DNA of 64,000 bases from Diphasiastrum complanatum (lineage: Eukaryota; Streptophyta; Lycopodiopsida; Lycopodiales; Lycopodiaceae): NCBI GenBank assembly GCA_029204225.1, contig CM055096.1, positions 60,680,957-60,744,956 on the forward strand, read 5' to 3'. Position numbers and translations under genes: made by a program. Under the pieces are notes generated by a model. It saw nothing but the letters and a program-made list of their open reading frames with translations. It was not told where the DNA came from and did not search any database. Shown here in pieces: positions 1 to 10,930 of this stretch (the first letter of the stretch is position 1; the number at the start of each line of letters is the position of its first letter).

Positions 1-1
1 C

Positions 2-871
2 CTCATGGAACAATTCGAGATGACAGATCTCAGCCTGATGCATTATTGCCTTGGAGTAGAGGTGTGGCAAAAAGGTCACGAAGTGGGTTTAACACAGGTG
101 AAGTATGTCAAAGAGTTGCTGCACAGGTTTAGGTTGCAGGATTGCAAACCAGTAAATACTCCTATTGAACTAGGTAAAAAGCTTTCTAAGCTTGATGAGT
201 CACAGTCATTTGATGCTACGTTGTATAGACAGTTAGTAGGGAGCTTGATTTACCTTACCACGACTAGACCAGATATAAGCTATGTTGTTGGCATTGTAAG
301 TCAGTTTATGGCAGCACCTACAGAAACATATTAGAAGACAACTAAACGCATTTTGTGTTATTTGAAAGGCACTTCAGATTATGGCTTGATTTACAGGAAG
401 CACGATGGTTTACCTGAGTTGTGTGGCTATGCGAATTGGGGAGGTGACTATGATGATCGTACATCCACCACAGGGTATGTATTCCAGGTTTGTGATAGTT
501 GCTTTTCCTGGTCTAGTAAAAAGCAAAGTACAATTGCTCTATCCACCACAGAAGCAGAGTATAAGGCAATGTGCAGTGCGGCACAAGAAGCTATATGGTT
601 GAGACAAATCTTGGAAGAAGTTGGCATGAAGCAGAAAAATTCCACGACATTACATAGCGACAGTCAGAGTGGCATTCAGCTAGCAAAGAATCCAATGCTC
701 CATGCAAGAACTAAACACATTGAGATTCAGTATCACTTTATATGTGAGAGGCTGCTGAGTCGTGAAATTCATGTTGTTCATTGTAGCACAGAAGAACAAC
801 TAGCTAATGTTTTCACTAAGCCACTTGTTGGAGAAAAGTTTGATAAGTTTAGATCAAAGCTTTATATACTT
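2..871 (+). pseudogene. Ty1/copia pol remnant: end of RT and RNase H
   Basis: This is the C-terminal part of a copia polyprotein that enters from the left window edge. It would copy element RNA into DNA (RT) and remove the RNA strand (RNase H). The reading frame is continuous except for a TAG at 332-334. Visible motifs are the RT end (HYCLGVEVW, then TRPDISYVVG), the RNase H segment STTEAEYKAM, an HSDSQSGI segment and the tail HARTKHIEI. The first RNase H acidic motif is damaged: GYANWGGD is seen where copia elements have a longer GYxDADW-type motif, so the first catalytic Asp is lost. The homology ends near FRSKLYIL, and the frame runs open to 1087 through non-coding sequence. The family call is firm; the copy is dead. 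Confidence 0.9.
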
Positions 872-930
872 AAAAAGTTTATTGACTTTAAAGCTATGTA
901 TATGACTGTACAAAAAGTAGACTCTACTTT

Positions 931-1150
931 AAGGGAGAGAGTTAGAATTAAAGTAGAATCACTGTGCTACTGTACTGTGGTCCTATCAGTGGATAAGGAT
1001 CAGTTGGCCTCGCCACGAGGCAAGTCGACAGGACACGCGTCCCGCCAACGACAACCTGGGTCATGCATGGGTTGTCTGAGTGAATAACTATATGTATAGT
1101 GTAATTTCATTTTGAAAAATACAGTTGGCTTTATCGACTTCATTCTGAAC
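931..1150 (+). mobile_element. Polypurine tract and start of a copia 3' LTR fragment
   Basis: The purine run AAGGGAGAGA at 931-940 lies about 60 bases after the end of the copia RNase H, where a plus-strand primer belongs. The sequence after it should be the 3' LTR, although its first bases read GTTAGAA rather than TGTTAGAA. The right edge is not visible and is given only as an estimate. No matching 5' LTR is present in the window. Confidence 0.5.
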
Positions 1151-1685
1151 GTTTATTAGCACATTATGGAGCTTGGCGACATAATTCTCCAGCGCTTCTT
1201 CATGTTGCTTAGCCTTTTTGAGATCGGCTTCTGATTTCGGCCTCTGATTTGGCTTCATGTTGTCTCACGATCTGCAGCTCTCGATTGATTTGTATCAGCT
1301 TTTGGCTGATAAAGGTGTTTTCTGAGCCCAGATTCGAGATTCTCTTCACACAGTCTAGTGTGATTTGCAGTTTGCCACAAGTTGATTGAACAAGTTTTTG
1401 AAACTTCTTGAAAACTTGCACTTTTCAACAAAAACTAGAAAGTATTGTAAAAATCTTCCCACTCAACAGATTTTCAATCTGTCTGATGCTACCCTAGCCT
1501 TTTTGATGCCTCCGGGATTGTCTTCATTTCCCACTGACGATTCTAAGCTCCAAAACCTATAAAATACTCCAAGGAACGATTTCTTCCAACTTTTGTCTCT
1601 CCAAGCTTTCACCTCTTGTAAAGGACTTTCTCACCTCAATACGGAGCCAGTGACAAGCCGAACCCAGTAGTCAGGCATCAGAGGA
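1151..1685. other. Unassigned stretch; nothing recognised
   Basis: I see no gene, RNA or clear repeat here. If the primer site at 1686-1697 is real, this would be the leader of a minus-strand retroelement, but no gag reading frame can be recognised. Confidence 0.4.
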
Positions 1686-2100
1686 GCTCTGATACCATGT
1701 CAATGATCTGATAAGCACTATCAATCAATCACCATAAGCAATCACCAAAAGAAAGAGGAAGAACACACCAAAAAAATCAATCCTTAGTCTGACTCCAATA
1801 TCAAATAAGTACTTAGAGATAGAATAATTCTCAAATTATCTATCTTTGCACTGAAGTACTATATCGACCTTTAGAAGTACACTAAGAAATAAATTTTTCC
1901 ATTGGGTCTGATTCTCTCCAGTCTAGTGACATCATCTTCATGTAACCTCAATTTACACGAATCCCTAGGTGAAATGTCACTTTTCATTGGAAATCAATGT
2001 TCAAAAGTTAAAGATCCAAACAATTCTAGTCCAAGACTATCCAAAAATTACTTGTAGACCTGTCATAAATGCTTCTTGGTACCAATACACTAGAATGTTT
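1686..2100 (-). mobile_element. Primer-binding site and 5' LTR edge of a minus-strand retroelement
   Basis: Bases 1686-1697 read GCTCTGATACCA on the plus strand, the complement of the classic initiator-Met tRNA primer site of plant LTR elements. The next bases on the plus strand are TG, the complement of the CA that ends an LTR, so an LTR should run rightward from 1698. Its outer edge is not found; about 400 bases is a guess. The internal region would lie to the left. Confidence 0.55.
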
Positions 2101-2122
2101 TCAAAAACTAAGGTACAACCAT

Positions 2123-2332
2123 TCAGCGTGTTGATATAGGCATTGTTGTCTGAGGGGTTGGTAAGGGGGAAGATCTGCACATAGGACATGTAGCGTGTAC
2201 GAGGAGCCAAGAATCAATGCATTGAGCATGGAAAACATGGCGGCAGTTGAAGCGATCATGTCTATGCATGCAATCTGCACAAGCCACCTTCACATGCGTA
2301 AGCTTCTCCGTGGTAGTGCGAGCACACACCAA
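2123..2332 (-). pseudogene. RING-H2 (ATL-type) ubiquitin ligase fragment
   Basis: A short minus-strand frame of 69 residues contains the back half of a RING-H2 finger: CRHVFHAQCIDSWL followed by HATCPMCR, the metal-ligand pattern of plant ATL-type E3 ubiquitin ligases. In ATL proteins about 14 residues separate the first Cys pair from the third Cys. Here the pair CADC is followed by only eight residues, so zinc site geometry would be disturbed or the upstream match is fortuitous. The N-terminal membrane segment and GLD motif typical of ATLs are not in frame, and the frame ends about 17 residues past the finger. I read this as a broken gene fragment or captured exon. The RING half is secure; the status is not. 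Confidence 0.65.
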
Positions 2333-2537
2333 CAGAAAGGAGCTTCAAATTGCCACTCTTTAAAGTTTTGTGATCCTTGTTAGCAGAAAGCTCGTAGAGC
2401 TCCAAAATGAAAAATCCAATGCTTTTCAAAAAACCAAACAGTAAACACGTGGCAACACCACAATAATCATTAAGTCCCAAAAAAGTATTAAAAAAAAAAA
2501 AGAGAAAAAAAAGAAAACCAAAAAAAAAAGAGCACAA

Positions 2538-2608
2538 GCAGGTTAAAAGCAATCTGAATACAATAAGACCTTGCAGGTTAAAAGCAGCCCTCAATACAAT
2601 AAGACCCT
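2538..2608. repeat. 35-bp tandem duplication, two copies
   Basis: Two adjacent units (2538-2572 and 2573-2608) share the core GCAGGTTAAAAGCA and the end CAATACAATAAGACC with a few substitutions. It directly follows an A-rich stretch. Confidence 0.85.
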
Positions 2609-4109
2609 ACCTAGGGCAGGGGGGAAAAACAAAAACGAAACATAGATAGATGGGGTGGCAGTGGCACTATGGCTGGCTCGCCCGCTGGACGCGAGCTCGT
2701 CTCGTAGATCCATTTCTGCTGATTCTGAGCAGGTAGGTGCTTTTTCTTCCAAATCTATTATGTTTTTATGAATTCTTGCACTAGATTTTGTTGTTTTATG
2801 GTTCTTTCCATTGCTTGGAGCTAGCAAAGCTCTTAGGATGTATCGATGTCTAATCACCTTGCCTACTCTTTCAAAATGGCAAAAACTTTCTCTGCGTGTT
2901 TTATAAGTTGCTTCTTCAAAAATTTGCAATTTACAACCAAGATTATATCTATGACATCACGCCCTATCAATGTTTCAAAGTGCTGGTTGCAATGTGTTAT
3001 TGTGGAAACAAGCAATCTATTCCGACACATGGATCTGGTCTCATATACAGGCCCATGAATATTTATAATTGGAAATGTCTCTCTCTTACTCTTGTGTCTC
3101 ATTGGGAAGAGGAGAATGCCTAAGAAGAGTCTCCATCTTGCCTTCATTTTTATCTTCTTATAAAGATCTTTCTACACTCCTCAGCCTAGATGTGAGTCAT
3201 TCATGAACCTGGTTACAAGCACTATCTTCTAAAGCCATCAAGCTTTAGAGCTTATCAACATTATTGATGGATCTCTATGCACATGTGCCAATCATTCTCC
3301 AAGATAGGAACAATGATGCTTAGGTTTGAAAGGCCTTAGAAAGTCTATGGATGTTTCTCATAGTAGCATCTATGTACATGGATTTGGTCCTCGGTTCGCA
3401 AGTATCAATTTGCATTAGAACTAAATTCTCCAAAGGACTTCCATGGCATTGATAGGTTAGACAATTGTGACAAGAGCTCCAGCTAAGGTTCATTGACTTA
3501 AGGTTAGTGGGGTATCCACGCAATCTTGGTAAGGGGTTCTTTGATTTTAAACAACTCTTTTGATTGTGCTAATCATCAAGGTTGATTTTGTTTTCTAATT
3601 TGCATTCAAATGTTAGATGTGTACTGTGTGATGGATGTTAGATGATGGATCAAGGACAAATCAGAAAGTAAATGCTAAGTGGAAGTTGGAGCATCGAATC
3701 TAGTTTGTGAAGTTTGAATTGTGTTCACTCAACATTGTCATGTGCACTTGTGATTTTGTGAACACTACTTTGGTTTCAAGCTTCAGCTTTTTGCAAGCAA
3801 CATAACTTTGAATTGTATGTTTTCAATAGCAATCTAATATCTATAAGAATCTAGAAACATTGTAGATATCATAAAAATTACATTTAGACTTTTTAGCATT
3901 ATATTAAAAATAATTGCAAAATTTTTTCTTGCTAATTCATGCCGATTCATCCTATTCTCAAAAGGTCGATTTTGAAGACGGTGAAAACACTAGGCTCTAA
4001 CCCCCATGGCATATGCACACCGTACAAGTTACAAGTATACAAAGCTTAAAAGGGTAAAATAGGCATTTATTTCAACACCCTCCATTAATGGCTATTTTAT
4101 TTACACTAA
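2609..4109. other. Unassigned stretch; no gene recognised
   Basis: Short open frames occur on both strands but none shows a domain, codon periodicity or a plausible partner exon. A GC-richer patch near 2650-2730 ends in CAG/GTAGGT, which resembles a splice donor; no downstream exon could be recognised. Confidence 0.4.
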
Positions 4110-5210
4110 CACCTAGCATCCATTGAAGTTTCTCTGATTCCTTTTACTAAGAGCTTTAGTAAGGATTTTTGCTGCTTGGTCATTAATGTCGCAATAAACT
4201 AGCTGAATTTCACCACTGTGCACCATCTCTTGTATGAAGTGTTGATCCACCTTTATGTGGTTCGTACGAGCCTAATACACATGATTTTTGGCCAACTAAA
4301 GATAGCTTTGGTTATCATAATCTAGTTGATTAAATTGCAAGTCACGAGGTAGGCTCCCAAGCGGAATAGCCTCGCAAGCTGACTTGTACTCAACTTTCGT
4401 GAATGGTAGGGCTACTTCTTGCTACACCAAGAAATTGCCCTTGAACCTAGACTAAAAGCATAGCTCAAAGTAGACCTTTCTCTATCACTTGCCCGATTTG
4501 AGTTAGTGTGGCCTTCAAGCTGATCCAATCCCCATAACTGGTAGTCCACTTGACATGCCTTAACAACCTCTTTGTTGCTTTCCAATGGGCTTCAATTGGG
4601 TTGCTCATGAACTCGCTTGCTACTCCAACTGCCTAGGCTATAACTAGCCTAGTAGTAACACGATAAATCAGGCTGCCCTGCCCACAAGGTGTCTGTAAAG
4701 AGTTTTATCCACAAAAGGAGTGCCATCCTCCTTGGAAGGCTTGCAATTGTATTGATGGGAGTGGAGATGGGTTTGCAACGTTACATGTTGAACTAGTGCA
4801 AGACTTTGCATTCATACTTTGCCTGGGAAATGAAAACTCTTCTTCTTCCACACTTCTAACCCTAGGCAGTAGTGAATCAAACCCAATTTTTTCATATCAA
4901 ACTCATCAGAGGAATGAGCTTTCACCTTTGCAATTGATTCCCATTGTCACCTGTGACGACAAGGCCATCTACATAGAGAACAATATTGACAATGTTCTCA
5001 TCCTCCTTTTCTCAGAGATTGCAATCTAATTTGCTCTTTATAACATGTTGTTTCGCAAAATAGTCGTCATATTATCATCCATATAACTATACCATGCTAT
5101 GGGTGTCTGTTTCAAACTGTACAATGCCTTCTTAAGCTTGCACGCTAGATATTCCACACCTTTCGCCTTAAAGCCTCGTGGTTGGTTGTCACCTACATTT
5201 TGAATCCCTT
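4110..5210 (-). pseudogene. Strongly decayed Ty1/copia RT and RNase H
   Basis: Read on the minus strand across several frameshifts and stops, this stretch gives, in order: QPRGFKAKGVEYLACKLKKA and LKQTPIAWY (RT fingers), LYVDGLVVTGDN (RT catalytic loop), a segment like HYCLGLEVWKK, and near the left end AARTNHIKVDQHF-like sequence followed by AKILTKALSK (end of RNase H). The catalytic YVDD reads YVDG, so the second Asp is lost. Order and spacing match copia pol. It is among the most decayed copia copies in the window. No LTR could be joined to it. Confidence 0.75.
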
Positions 5211-8200
5211 ATCTTTTGTAACTATAAATTTGTAATTATCAATTGTAAATGGCTAAGTCAGTCACCTGCTCTTGCTTGTGGAGATGATTGTAAATTGCCA
5301 TTGTAGAAATGGGTCACAATTGTGAGTGACTATTTTTGAAATGGCAAAGGGGTATTGGGTCTCACTTAGAGTCTCTTGAATGAACTTCCTAAAATGTAGA
5401 GGTTGATTCGTCAGAGCATACATGTCATATGCTGATTGGGACTTACTGGCCCAATTCATGAGTAACATGTGGTCAGATGGTTCTAGTAACCCACATGCAT
5501 GCCCATGTGCTAGGGATTTGCCAAGAGGGGCTTGTGCCACCTGGAGAAATTAGAATGATTCAAGGTTAAGGGTGCTTGAGGGGATATAGTGCGAGCCTTG
5601 TTCAAGTGTTCCCGTTCCCTATCTTATTCCTAGGTAGCTATGGGTGGTAGGAGGCTTTCAACATAGCTTTCATAGCTTCTGGTTGATCTATGTAATCCTT
5701 TTTGAGACCAATAGACATACAGACTTTTGTTGAGTAAATCTTGTTTATTTAGGGTTTGGGAGTTTTCTGTTCAACATTTGCATTCAAAGTAGAGTGCTTC
5801 TCAGGATCTGCAAGAAGAGTAGCCTACCAGATGTCCCGCTTTTGCTTTTTGGATGATTAGCATCTTTGATCAACATCAAAAATCTTTAGCACCCTATTGA
5901 ACTACATTGTAGGCTTCTAGTGCCTATTTCAAGCAATTTTCAGAACTTTTTGCTCCTGCAAGATGGCATAAAAGTGCCCGATGGTGGATCGCTGGCCTAT
6001 CCGCTGTTTTTGGGCTCCAATACATGTTGTCTAGGCTTTTCTTGCTTGTTATGTGAAAATCCAGCTTTCTTGAAGCTAGCATAAATGTTTGTAACTTGCT
6101 GAATTTTTGTGACTGGCTGTCCCTATGAGTCTCGATCCTTCCTACAGGTCAGTCTTTGGTAGACCAGGTCCCTAGGACCTCATTGCTATAGGTCAATTCC
6201 ATCCCTATTCTTCCTGGAATGTAGGGTATACATATTGTTGTGTTGCTCCTATGAATATTTCTCACATAGGAGTGCCTTGGAAGCTTGAATTTGCTTGGCT
6301 AAGTTTACTTTTTTCTCAGTTTGTTGATAGAGCTCTCAGTGATGCTACTCGGCAGAATAGACTTTGATGTATGTGCACCACTTCTACAATTCTCACTTAT
6401 GAATTTCTTGTGACAGGGGAGCAGAACCAAAGCATTTGGCAATGTCAGCAGCACTAGGCATCACTTTGGGTGTATTTCCAATTTATGGTTACTTCTTGAC
6501 TTCAAGAGGGTTTGATTCATTTGTTAATTTCAATTTCCAAAAAGATTGACAGTTTTTTTAATGGAATAGGACTGTATACATTATCTTGTAGTAACCAGAA
6601 ATTTATATTTCCTTTTTCTACACGTCCGTTAGCTTTTGCTATCGTGCAAGGGACACGTTGAAACTTACAATCTTGTGAGTTAACAAAAAATAAATAAATA
6701 TCAGAATTGTAAAGCTTGAGTTTTCACATGCACTTCAAACCAATGTGGGCCTGAATCAAAATTACTTGTCTGTATGTTTCCTTTAGTTTGTTCTTTTAAA
6801 TGATTTGCGTATGATAAGTCTTGAGCTTGTTGAGCTGATATATGATGGCAATCTTGCTGCATGTCTCATCCTCATTTTACTTGAATAGAAAGATGACATC
6901 ATTTGTCATGGTAGCCAATTGTCAGTAAGTTTTGTATTCACAAAGGATTTTGTATTTTGTGGAAAACAATCGTAGTATTTTCAACATTCAGATGTCAAGA
7001 AACTGTTGGAATCATCCTAGGATTTTAACGATTAATCTTGCAACCTAAAGCATGGTGGTTCCTACAAGTTCGGCTCTACTGGAATCTATTACATAAAATT
7101 CTCTGATTAGGAATAATTACTTTCCACTGAGATTTCTAGCATACACAAAGTGAAAAAGTTTCGATTGTTCACCATTGATTAGTGGCCTTGAGGCTCGAAT
7201 GAGGGCCACAGATGCAAGAAACCATGATGAAATATCTGGGAAGATAGCAAATTAAAGTCTGTACTGCATTATCATTCTTGGAAGACTAGGTGTTAGGGCA
7301 TTACAAACTAGAAATTTAAAACTTGTTATAAATCACGTGCTTTGTATTTTGCTCTAAAGAGTATGCATGCAGGGAAGAAGTTATCTATGCAAAGAATTGG
7401 AAGCTCCGGAAGTTTTAAGTAAGGCCACGTAAAAAGAAATTCCTTCTAGAGGCCATGCATCCTTGTGACACAAATGCAGGGAATTAAGTAGGACGCTCGT
7501 TATAACGTCAATCTGCCACATTTGTGATTTTGAGAAAAAGAAAAAGCTGCATGAAAATTAGTTTTACCTTGTGTGAGATGTTCGCTAAAAAATCACTCGC
7601 CAGGGAAGAGTGACAAGCACATTCGTGAAGCTGTGTTTATTACAAAATTAAATTGTGAAGAAAGGAGAAATCTATTAAGAAGTTATTCATGTGAAGGCTA
7701 TTGGGTATAGGAAATATAGCCATTGCAAGGAATCTCATTTGAGTAGAAGTTTCTATGTGAGAATTCAACCATAACAAAAAGCGATACCATGAACAGAGAA
7801 GAATGGAAAAGATTCTACCCAGTGAAATTGCACAAAAAGTTGCAAGCATAATCAATGTTGGAAGATCTCTTGGTCTTTGTGAAAAATCTATGCATGAAGA
7901 GACAACCATCATCATTAAAAAAGCAACAATCAGGAATTATCAATGGTCTACCTACTAACTTGTTAGTGGAGTGTTAATTCCTTGTGAGCATCCTTCTTCT
8001 GACAACATAATAACTCCTTGCTATCCACCGATTTAGAGCTACTGCTAGCATTTATTGTTCCACCAATTATTTTCTCTAGGATAACTCCTTTTAATAATTG
8101 CAATAGATAAAAGATTGGTTTGCCAACTATGAGCCTCTTTGCATAAGCTCCTCACTCCAAGGCTACTAACTAGTGAGAATGAAGCCTTATGTGCTATTTA

Positions 8201-8773
8201 TGTCCTCTGTATGTACTTTTGATACCTGGTTCACATTATTGTCATTGAATTCATCAGGCCCTTAATAAGCTTTCCGTGCATTTGATCCATTTGACATGGT
8301 GTAATGTCTGTTAATGATTACCTTTTTGCCACAGCATAGCAGAGTGGTGAGCTTGACCACCTTGCAGCTTGTCACCTGTTGTAACTATCTCTGACACTAA
8401 TTGTGAGGTTCATGATGGTCATTCTTAACTAGCATCTTTGACAACTTGCCAGATGAGCTCATGGGGATTGCAGCTTGCAACACATGTGATACTATCAGGT
8501 CCATAGGTCTAGCCGTAGTTACCAGCCATTAGGGTAGCTTACGTCTACTAAAGCTCTGGCAACTGATCTATTCAAGATCATCTCAAGTCTGAGATTGGGC
8601 TTTGATATTGCCACAAGTCAATTGTGCAGAAATACGTCTTCTAATCAAAGATCAATTCTAAATCATGATAAAATCCTTTGAAGTAGTGTCTAAAAAGTAA
8701 GGTCTATTAGTATTGAAAAGTAGGTTGAGAGATTCACTTGTGCTCACTTGTATGTCAATATTCCATATTTGGA
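5211..8773. other. Unassigned stretch; no gene recognised
   Basis: About 3.6 kb of AT-rich sequence with frequent stops on both strands. The longest frames (for example 5262-5540 and 7640-7915, minus) show no motif I know. It may be ancient repeat debris. Confidence 0.4.
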
Positions 8774-8882
8774 AGGGGGTTTGATTTTTTATTTGGAGAG
8801 AACAATAATTTTTTGTTTTTGGTTCTAGTTTGTCTACAATGTCGGCTTTCTCTGATTGGATCATTGAACTTGTCTCATCAAC
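8774..8882. repeat. Diverged direct repeat, copy 1
   Basis: This copy shares with 9236-9350 a run of matching blocks, including TTTGATTT, GAGAACAATA, TCTAGTTT and TGATTGGATCATTGAA followed by GTCTCATCAA. Similarity is roughly 80 percent by eye. The unit has no coding capacity and its family is unknown. Confidence 0.7.
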
Positions 8883-9235
8883 TAGGTGTAATATTATGGG
8901 CCAATCAATGGGGCAATGGACCCTTGTCAGCCTTGATCTTATTTTACTAGTCCCTAAGAAGGTTCCCCTGAGGAGTTTAAAGTTCTATAAACATGATGAC
9001 TTGCAGGTTTGTAGGAGACTCATATGGTAGTTTCTTTGTTGGAGGGTTATTGATCCACTTCATGCTCAGTTAAGTTTTGATGTATAATGATTTTAGTTGA
9101 AGATTATCATATGATCATAAATTTGCTTTCCACTATCTTATAACTCTATGTGATGTGTTGTTCTTATCTTGGCATTCAAGCTTTTTCTTGGCACATAAGG
9201 ATAGGGTGCCAATTCTACAATGCTTACTTCTATTG

Positions 9236-9350
9236 TATGGGGGATTTGATTTCTTGTTTGTAGAGAACAATATATTTTTGCTTTTGGCTCTAGTTTTGTC
9301 TACAATGGTCCGACTTTCTTCTGATTGGATCATTGAATTCGTCTCATCAA
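9236..9350. repeat. Diverged direct repeat, copy 2
   Basis: This is the partner of 8774-8882, about 460 bases downstream in the same orientation. The flanks do not match, so the duplication is limited to roughly 110 bases. Confidence 0.7.
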
Positions 9351-10607
9351 AATGTTTTGAAATCATGTGTCATAAGCTAGGGCACTAGAAAATCATCTCT
9401 TCTTCTTTCTGAAGACATTAAGAAACTTGTATAATGTAAGAATCGCTTTGCAAGCATTTTTATGACCTTGCATCTACTACGCCCTCCCAGGAAAGTGTGA
9501 AACAATAAATGTTTGTAAGCAAGGATGTTATTCTCAACAGTAATTGTCTACAACGATAGTTCTGAACTTTATATGGTATTGAGCCCTAAATTCAAAAGCC
9601 CTTGGATGTTTATCAACTCTCAAATTCTGTGTTGCATATACTTACATGTGTATCCATGTAGAAATGCATAAACACTCAATCCTTCTGTGAGCTTCTTGGT
9701 TCTTGGACAATCCCAATGGAACACATTTCATATGTTCACGGTGCCAATAAGAATAAACTGATTGTTATGTTTGAAACTTGAGCTAGAATGTATATAGTGT
9801 GAGGAGACGTTTGTCAGATGTGGCCCTGCTGTGGGTCATCTACCCTAACGGCCACTGGTCAATAGTTTTTCTTGATGTGTCCATTGCATGACATTTGTGT
9901 AGATGTTCTATGTCATTTGTTTTCAGTGCGTCGCTTTTTCGTTTTTTTTTTCCATGCACCTTCTCTATTTCCACCTATATGCAGACCTAGTTTTGGTTTT
10001 TTCTACTTCACATTGCTCGGTTCATTCTTTTACTGTTTCCTGCCACAGATATAAAGGTTCCCCCATCCAATATTACACCATTACAGTCAATAGTTTAAGG
10101 ATGCAGTTTAGAGTCAGGTTGCAGTTTGTAGAATATATGGCACCTTAACTTTCATCTCATCATGTCTATGATCTTAACCCTCCCATTCACCATTTTGAAA
10201 ACAGGCTTCTTCAGAGAGGCCATGGCTTGATTGGTGGTTGCAAGTTACCTGACTTGCAACCCCCCCCCATTACAAAAGTATTATAAACTATGAGTCTCAG
10301 ATGTGTGTGTGCTATGTTTCTAAATTTTCACAAATGGTAGCTTGGACATTATAAGTCTACACTCAGACGCTTTGCTTCTCAACTGGTAGTGATATGCAAT
10401 TGCGACTTGTGCAGTTGGAGTTGTGCAAGATAAATACTATCCACACATTCTTCAAGTGGGGACCAAACAATGCCTGTTTAGTGCCATTGAGTTCAAAGAT
10501 GCCTTTTGGCAGTTGGCAGAGTTGATAATCACAATACTCTTTCTCATTCACTCAGTTCTTTGCTTGGTGAATCATGAAGCACCATGGTGTTCATCTACGA
10601 GCTCATG
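9351..10607. other. Unassigned stretch; nothing recognised
   Basis: No domain or repeat boundary is visible. A run of C residues occurs near 10261. Confidence 0.4.
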
Positions 10608-10930
10608 GTTGGAGGGGGGAATGTTGTGCCCACCTGCTCCCCAACATGGGACCATGGGGGAACACTCCCATAGCAGGGGGAATGTGTTCCTAGGTGTTCC
10701 CAAGCTGTTTCCTGCCAATACCCTTTGCAGTCTAAGTTTTGGGACCATGTTTACATATTCTACAATTTCAGTGCTTGGTACTTTATCTAAAAAGTATATA
10801 ATGTTTTAGAAAGTGATTATATGTGATGTGTGGAGTTTCCTCATTCCCCCATTCCCCTCTCCCCAGGGATTGTTCCTGTCCCCAGGGGTGTAGACGTAAC
10901 GTTCCCAAAGTTCCCTTGTTCCTATGCCAT
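10608..10930. repeat. Possible non-autonomous element with G/C-run ends
   Basis: The left end (about 10610-10700) is rich in GGGGGAA and GTTCCC blocks, and the right end (about 10840-10925) in CCCCATTCCCC and GTTCCC blocks. The outer parts therefore look like inverted counterparts (GGGGGAATG versus CATTCCCCC) around an AT-richer centre. This could be a miniature DNA element, but exact ends and a target duplication were not found. Confidence 0.35.

Noticed and set aside
2642-2735. Possible first exon (ATG, GC-rich, ending CAG/GTAGGT)
   Set aside because: The two possible frames give no known protein, one has early stops, and no downstream exon or promoter could be found.
7640-7915. 91-residue hydrophobic minus-strand frame
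   Set aside because: AT-rich sequence gives Leu/Ile/Phe-rich translations by chance; no start context, domain or neighbour supports a gene.
10608-10930. Definite DNA transposon
   Set aside because: The inverted G/C-run ends are suggestive, but no exact terminal repeat or target duplication could be fixed, so it is listed only as a possible element.
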